A DNA stretch of 17,190 nucleotides from Lachnospiraceae bacterium (GTDB taxonomy: Bacteria; Bacillota_A; Clostridia; Lachnospirales; Lachnospiraceae): assembly GCA_024691045.1 (NCBI GenBank), contig JAILOC010000187.1:1-17190 (forward strand). Reading direction: 5' to 3'. Both the position numbers and the translations under genes were made by a program. The notes beneath the pieces were generated by a model that worked only from the letters and a program-made list of their open reading frames with translations, was not told the DNA's origin and made no database searches. The number at the start of each line of letters is the position of its first letter. Position 1 is the stretch's first letter. Below, piece after piece: positions 14,418 through 17,190 of the stretch.

Positions 14418-15536
14418 TTATATCATTCCCTCTGCGGGGACATTGATACATGCGTTACTGATAGCGTCCCTGTCCATGATGTATCGGTTGTCGAGAGTCT
14501 TCATAATGTCCTCGACCCTCATATCGGAATACTCATGATTCGACAGATCCATTATCTTGTTCTGACGGAAAGTGATGACCGTGGGCTTAAGGATATTGTC
14601 GGGATTCTCGTTGATCACAAGCGCCTTCTCGCCGGATGTAAGCTCTACGCTGACTCCGGGGAAAAGAATGAATACCGAATCGATAAGTGCTCTCACGACA
14701 TCCGGATCATAGATGTCTTCCCTGTCCTGGAACTCCATGATCGCCTTGACTTCGGAAAGTGATTCTCCGGTAAGGCTCATTCCCGTTATCTCATCGTAGC
14801 GGCTTGCCACGAGAAGGATCCTGGCCTCGATCGACATCTTCTTAACCTCGATCTCTTCACCGAGATCTGCGGCCTTCTGAACTCTTAAGGCCTGCTGGCA
14901 GATGCGACGAACTCTTGTCCCTTCTGTTCCGAGACTTTCTTCAAGCATCTCGGCTCCGCTTATCGCCTCGTCATACATCGGTCTGATCATATTGGGATCG
15001 GTCTCTCCGCCGTAGATCGCAGGATTGCCGGACCCGACCTTGCCGATATCGTGTACAAGAGCGGCTGTGACAAGTGCAAGCCTTTCTTCTATCGAAATGT
15101 TCAGGCGGCTTGCAAGCATCGCGCTCAGTATCGCCGTGTTGAACATATGTCTGCAGGTGTAATCATCCTTGCTTCTCAGGTTCTGGTAGAAATGTACCTT
15201 ACCTTCCAGATGACCGTACTGACGGACTATCTGGCTTACTATCGTAGGGAGATTCTTCTGTTTCTTAGTGGTCTTGATCCGTCCTATCTCATCCTGAAGG
15301 GATGATACGGTCTTAATCTCGAATTTTTCGAAGGCAAGATCCTCCTCGGACATCGGAGGAAGCGGCTCCGCAGGCTCAAGGATGTAGATTCCGAGAAGAC
15401 CGAAGTTCTTGACGGACTCGATGCTTCCGTCGGTAAGCTTAGCGTCGCGTTCATAAAGAAGCACGCCGCTCTTGGAATAAATGGGCCTGGCGAGTCTCAT
15501 TCCGCTTTTAAGATCTTCCCATCTTACGAATTTCAA
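14418..15536 (-). CDS. HD-GYP-like protein with degenerate HD site
   Basis: Canonical HD-GYP proteins hydrolyse cyclic di-GMP. The 372-aa product has an N-terminal segment typical of firmicute HD-GYP proteins (M-R-L-A-R-P-I-Y ... G-V-L-L-Y-E-R-D-A-K-L-T), a central HD region with H130 and H162-D163-I-G-K, and the usual C-terminal strand region (L-F-P-G-V-S-V-E-L-T-S-G-E). The second half of the catalytic site is lost: the expected H-H-E-x-x-D-G-x-G-Y-P segment reads C-Q-Q-A-L-R-V-Q-K-A-A-D-L-G (213-226), and the later metal-binding Asp (A-D-x-x-D-A) reads A-S-R-Y-D-E. It is probably a sensor or scaffold rather than an active esterase. The TTG at 15536 is chosen because GGGGAG precedes it; no better ATG exists. 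It is co-transcribed with pilT, suggesting a link to pilus control. Confidence 0.85.
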   Translation of the reverse strand: MKFVRWEDLKSGMRLARPIYSKSGVLLYERDAKLTDGSIESVKNFGLLGIYILEPAEPLPPMSEEDLAFEKFEIKTVSSLQDEIGRIKTTKKQKNLPTIVSQIVRQYGHLEGKVHFYQNLRSKDDYTCRHMFNTAILSAMLASRLNISIEERLALVTAALVHDIGKVGSGNPAIYGGETDPNMIRPMYDEAISGAEMLEESLGTEGTRVRRICQQALRVQKAADLGEEIEVKKMSIEARILLVASRYDEITGMSLTGESLSEVKAIMEFQDREDIYDPDVVRALIDSVFILFPGVSVELTSGEKALVINENPDNILKPTVITFRQNKIMDLSNHEYSDMRVEDIMKTLDNRYIMDRDAISNACINVPAEGMI

Positions 15537-15583
15537 TTTTCTCTCCCCAAATAAGATGAAAAAACGAACAAAGCAACACAATT

Positions 15584-15612
15584 ATTCTACTATAAAAGCA
15601 GTGAGATAACAA
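15584..15612 (-). promoter_or_regulatory. SigA-type promoter of the HD-pilT unit
   Basis: Minus strand: -35 TTGTTA (15607-15612), 17-bp spacer, -10 TAGAAT (15584-15589), giving a leader of about 40 bases before the TTG start. The palindrome at 15627-15647 ends 14 bp upstream of the -35, a position suited to an activator. Confidence 0.6.
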
Positions 15613-15626
15613 GGGTTTTTGATTGA

Positions 15627-15647
15627 CAGTATACTTAAAGTATACTG
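15627..15647. promoter_or_regulatory. Operator-like perfect palindrome upstream of the HD-pilT promoter
   Basis: Two perfect 10-bp arms, CAGTATACTT and AAGTATACTG, flank a single A. The element lies between the amrS stop and the HD-gene promoter. It has no T run on either strand, so it does not look like a terminator. The one-base centre and repeated GTATAC core suggest a homodimeric regulator's DNA site. No regulator gene is adjacent in the window. Confidence 0.6.
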
Positions 15648-15670
15648 ATTAAATCTGAGATTTATTAGTC

Positions 15671-16522
15671 TTATACATTCCCCAGCAGGACTCTGTCAAG
15701 CTTTTGGGAAGCCGTCTCCTTCAAGATCCGCATCAGTCCTGTATCCGTGGCAGGTTCATTATATCTGAACCTCGGAAAATATCTCGTGATATGAAGAGGT
15801 ATCCCGGGATCTATCGATGCGATCCATTCGGCCTCCGCTTTCATATCCTCAACAGAGTCATTCAGCCCCGGCACGATCAGCGATGTGATCTCCACATGGC
15901 ATTCAGATGCCGACCTTGCGATGAAAGCCTTTACAGTCTCAAGATCACCGCCGAGCTTTTCATATATTTCCGGCCTGAACCCCTTAAGGTCTATATTCAT
16001 CGCATCCATATAGGGAAGAATCTCTTCCAGAACGGGAATTTCACAGCAGCCGTTCGTAACCAGGACATTCTTAAGCCCTTTTTCCCTGACAAGCTTTGCG
16101 GTATCACGTACGAATTCATAGCCGACCAGGGCTTCGTTATATGTATAGGCCACACCGATGTTGCCTGAAGGAACCTCATCGAGCGCGATGGAAAGGATCT
16201 TCTCCGGTGTTACCGTGTAAACCTCCGGTATATCCTCTGCTCCCGTCTGCGCTATATCGTGATTCTGACAGAAAGGACACATAAGGTTACAGCCAAAGCT
16301 GCCTACTGACAACACCTTACTTCCCGGGCAAAAGAATGCGAGAGGCTTTTTTTCGATCGGATCAAGAGCTATGGAAGTTACCTTGCCATAGTTAATCGGA
16401 ACAACTATGCCTCCTATATTTGCCCTTGCTCTGCACCTTCCTGTGCCGCCTTCCTTAAGCCTGCAATGATGCGGGCATACAGGACATACGGCTATGCTTT
16501 TATCAGCATCGTCATTACACAT
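15671..16522 (-). CDS. amrS: AmmeMemoRadiSam system radical SAM enzyme
   Basis: This is the radical SAM member of the AmmeMemoRadiSam set, related in sequence to pyruvate formate-lyase activases; its substrate is unknown. The 283-aa product has the [4Fe-4S] motif C78-N-L-M-C82-P-F-C85, an N-terminal extra cysteine cluster typical of this family (C13-P-V-C16-P-H-H-C20 ... C30-R-A-R), and later barrel motifs (A-Y-T-Y-N-E; V-T-N-G; N-I-D-L-K-G; L-I-V-P-G-L-N-D; L-H-I-T-R-Y-F-P). The frame is open to 16573, but the ATG at 16522 is preferred: it overlaps the end of amrA by eight bases, has GAGG nine bases upstream, and gives the typical short N-terminus before the first cysteines. It is the last gene of the amr operon; no intrinsic terminator was seen after it. 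Confidence 0.95.
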   Translation of the reverse strand: MCNDDADKSIAVCPVCPHHCRLKEGGTGRCRARANIGGIVVPINYGKVTSIALDPIEKKPLAFFCPGSKVLSVGSFGCNLMCPFCQNHDIAQTGAEDIPEVYTVTPEKILSIALDEVPSGNIGVAYTYNEALVGYEFVRDTAKLVREKGLKNVLVTNGCCEIPVLEEILPYMDAMNIDLKGFRPEIYEKLGGDLETVKAFIARSASECHVEITSLIVPGLNDSVEDMKAEAEWIASIDPGIPLHITRYFPRFRYNEPATDTGLMRILKETASQKLDRVLLGNV

Positions 16523-17030
16523 GACGGACAACCTCGAAGCGGTACATCTTAACTCCGCTTTCGGTAAGGTCAAGTCCTGCTTTCTGCTTGGCGATAGCTA
16601 TCTGCTCTTCGACAGTGTCAACTCCGTCGAGGTCGGGAAGAAGAAGACCTCTCTTATATCCCTTCTCTACGATTAAGCCGTAACGCTTAACATCAAGCTG
16701 ATCGGGTGAATCAATGGGCTCTTCGGGGCTGAGTATGTCAACGTTTACTTCAAGGCTTCCGAGTTCTTCGGTCCTGATCGGATTGAATCTCGGATCCCTT
16801 GTCGCTGCTGCTACGGCATTCGAAATGATCTCATCCGCAATATTTCTGCAGGTGGGTGCGATCGTTCCGATGCAACCGCGTAGCTGACCGTTTTCGTGGA
16901 TCGAAACGAATGCTCCGGCTCTGTCAGTTTTCATTTCATCCGTAAGCTCGTCATCGGACGGAACATAAACGTCGTTATGGCTTACGATAAGTTCGATCGT
17001 TTTCATTGCAAGTTCTACGTATTTGTCCAT
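16515..17030 (-). CDS. amrA: AMMECR1-domain protein of the AmmeMemoRadiSam system
   Basis: AMMECR1-family proteins are conserved in bacteria, archaea and eukaryotes but have no established biochemical activity. The 171-aa product spans essentially the whole domain, with the hallmark L-R-G-C-I-G (50-55) and the R-D-P-R-F (78-82) region, and E-V-N-V-D-I-L-S-P. The ATG at 17030 is chosen because GGGAGGA lies six bases upstream; an in-frame ATG at 17051 would overlap the end of amrB and has no site. It lies 13 bp after amrB and overlaps amrS by eight bases. In many genomes this domain is fused to the Memo domain; here it is a separate gene. Confidence 0.95.
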   Translation of the reverse strand: MDKYVELAMKTIELIVSHNDVYVPSDDELTDEMKTDRAGAFVSIHENGQLRGCIGTIAPTCRNIADEIISNAVAAATRDPRFNPIRTEELGSLEVNVDILSPEEPIDSPDQLDVKRYGLIVEKGYKRGLLLPDLDGVDTVEEQIAIAKQKAGLDLTESGVKMYRFEVVRHV

Positions 17031-17043
17031 GTCTTCCTCCCTT

Positions 17044-17190
17044 TTATACATCCGTATACGGCAGCGGATGATATATGCAGAATCCGTAGCCTACACCGAA
17101 TGTTGCCTCGTGTGACAATTCCCTTGTTTCAAAATTCATTCCTTCAAATGCGCCGCCCATGATCGTAAACGACCTGTGCCCGCATTCCAT
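17044..17190 (-). CDS. amrB: Memo/class III extradiol dioxygenase-like protein (AmrB), C-terminal end
   Basis: Only the last 48 residues and the TAA stop are present; the gene runs off the right edge. The readable part has C-G-H-R-S-F-T-I-M-G-G-A-F-E-G and L-S-H-E-A-T-F-G-V-G-Y-G-F, which match the C-terminal region of Memo-like proteins related to LigB-type class III extradiol dioxygenases. Family members are cytoplasmic and metal-binding folds are expected, but the metal-ligand region is outside the window. The stop comes 13 bp before amrA, completing the three-gene AmmeMemoRadiSam order amrB-amrA-amrS. Identification rests on the short C-terminal match plus context. Confidence 0.88.
   Translation of the reverse strand: MECGHRSFTIMGGAFEGMNFETRELSHEATFGVGYGFCIYHPLPYTDV

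Noticed and set aside
15537..15581. Longer N-terminus of the HD protein from a TTG at 15581
   Set aside because: No ribosome binding site, it sits at the predicted transcription start, and the TTG at 15536 with GGGGAG upstream gives the usual M-K-F-V-like start.
17052..17061. Palindrome CCGTATACGG sharing GTATAC with the operator-like element at 15627-15647
   Set aside because: It lies inside the amrB coding end, is short, and its arms do not otherwise match the larger palindrome.

Overview
The window looks like chromosomal DNA of a motile, low-to-mid G+C member of the Firmicutes, most likely a Clostridia/Lachnospiraceae-type bacterium (inferred). The reasons are a PolC-type replicative polymerase, CodY, AGGAGG-like ribosome binding sites, SigA-like promoters, TTG starts, and the order topA-codY-flgB, a compressed form of the dprA-topA-trmFO-codV-clpQ-clpY-codY-flgB order known from Bacillus. 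Every gene I can support is on the minus strand, so transcription runs from high to low coordinates. Both window ends cut genes: amrB at the right and flgC at the left.

In transcription order: (1) amrB (C-terminal end)-amrA-amrS at 17190-15671 is a compact AmmeMemoRadiSam operon, a conserved three-protein set of unknown function. (2) After a 21-bp operator-like palindrome comes a two-gene unit: an HD-GYP-like protein with a degenerate catalytic site, then pilT, closed by a strong terminator at 13277-13311. (3) A long unit starts at a good promoter at 13198-13226: dprA, comM, two small unrecognised AT-rich ORFs joined by ATGA overlaps, ispG and polC. It combines DNA uptake/recombination, isoprenoid synthesis and replication. 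(4) The 316-bp gap 3773-4088 holds a tRNA-Glu(CUC) with its own promoter and terminator, a piece resembling a dispersed firmicute repeat, and the topA promoter. (5) topA is followed by codY with its own promoter and a near-perfect CodY box, then a terminator. (6) flgB-flgC begin the flagellar rod operon, with a SigA-like promoter overlapping a weaker CodY-box match and a leader hairpin that resembles a two-site CsrA target.

Most genes are housekeeping. The parts worth a second look are regulatory: the flgB leader, the two CodY boxes and the palindrome at 15627-15647. Three protein-level oddities also stand out: substituted PHP metal ligands in PolC, a degenerate HD-GYP domain next to pilT, and the AT-rich small ORF pair inserted between comM and ispG. 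I did not find an obvious mobile element, CRISPR array or defence system. All gene-free stretches other than 3773-4088 are shorter than 300 bp.
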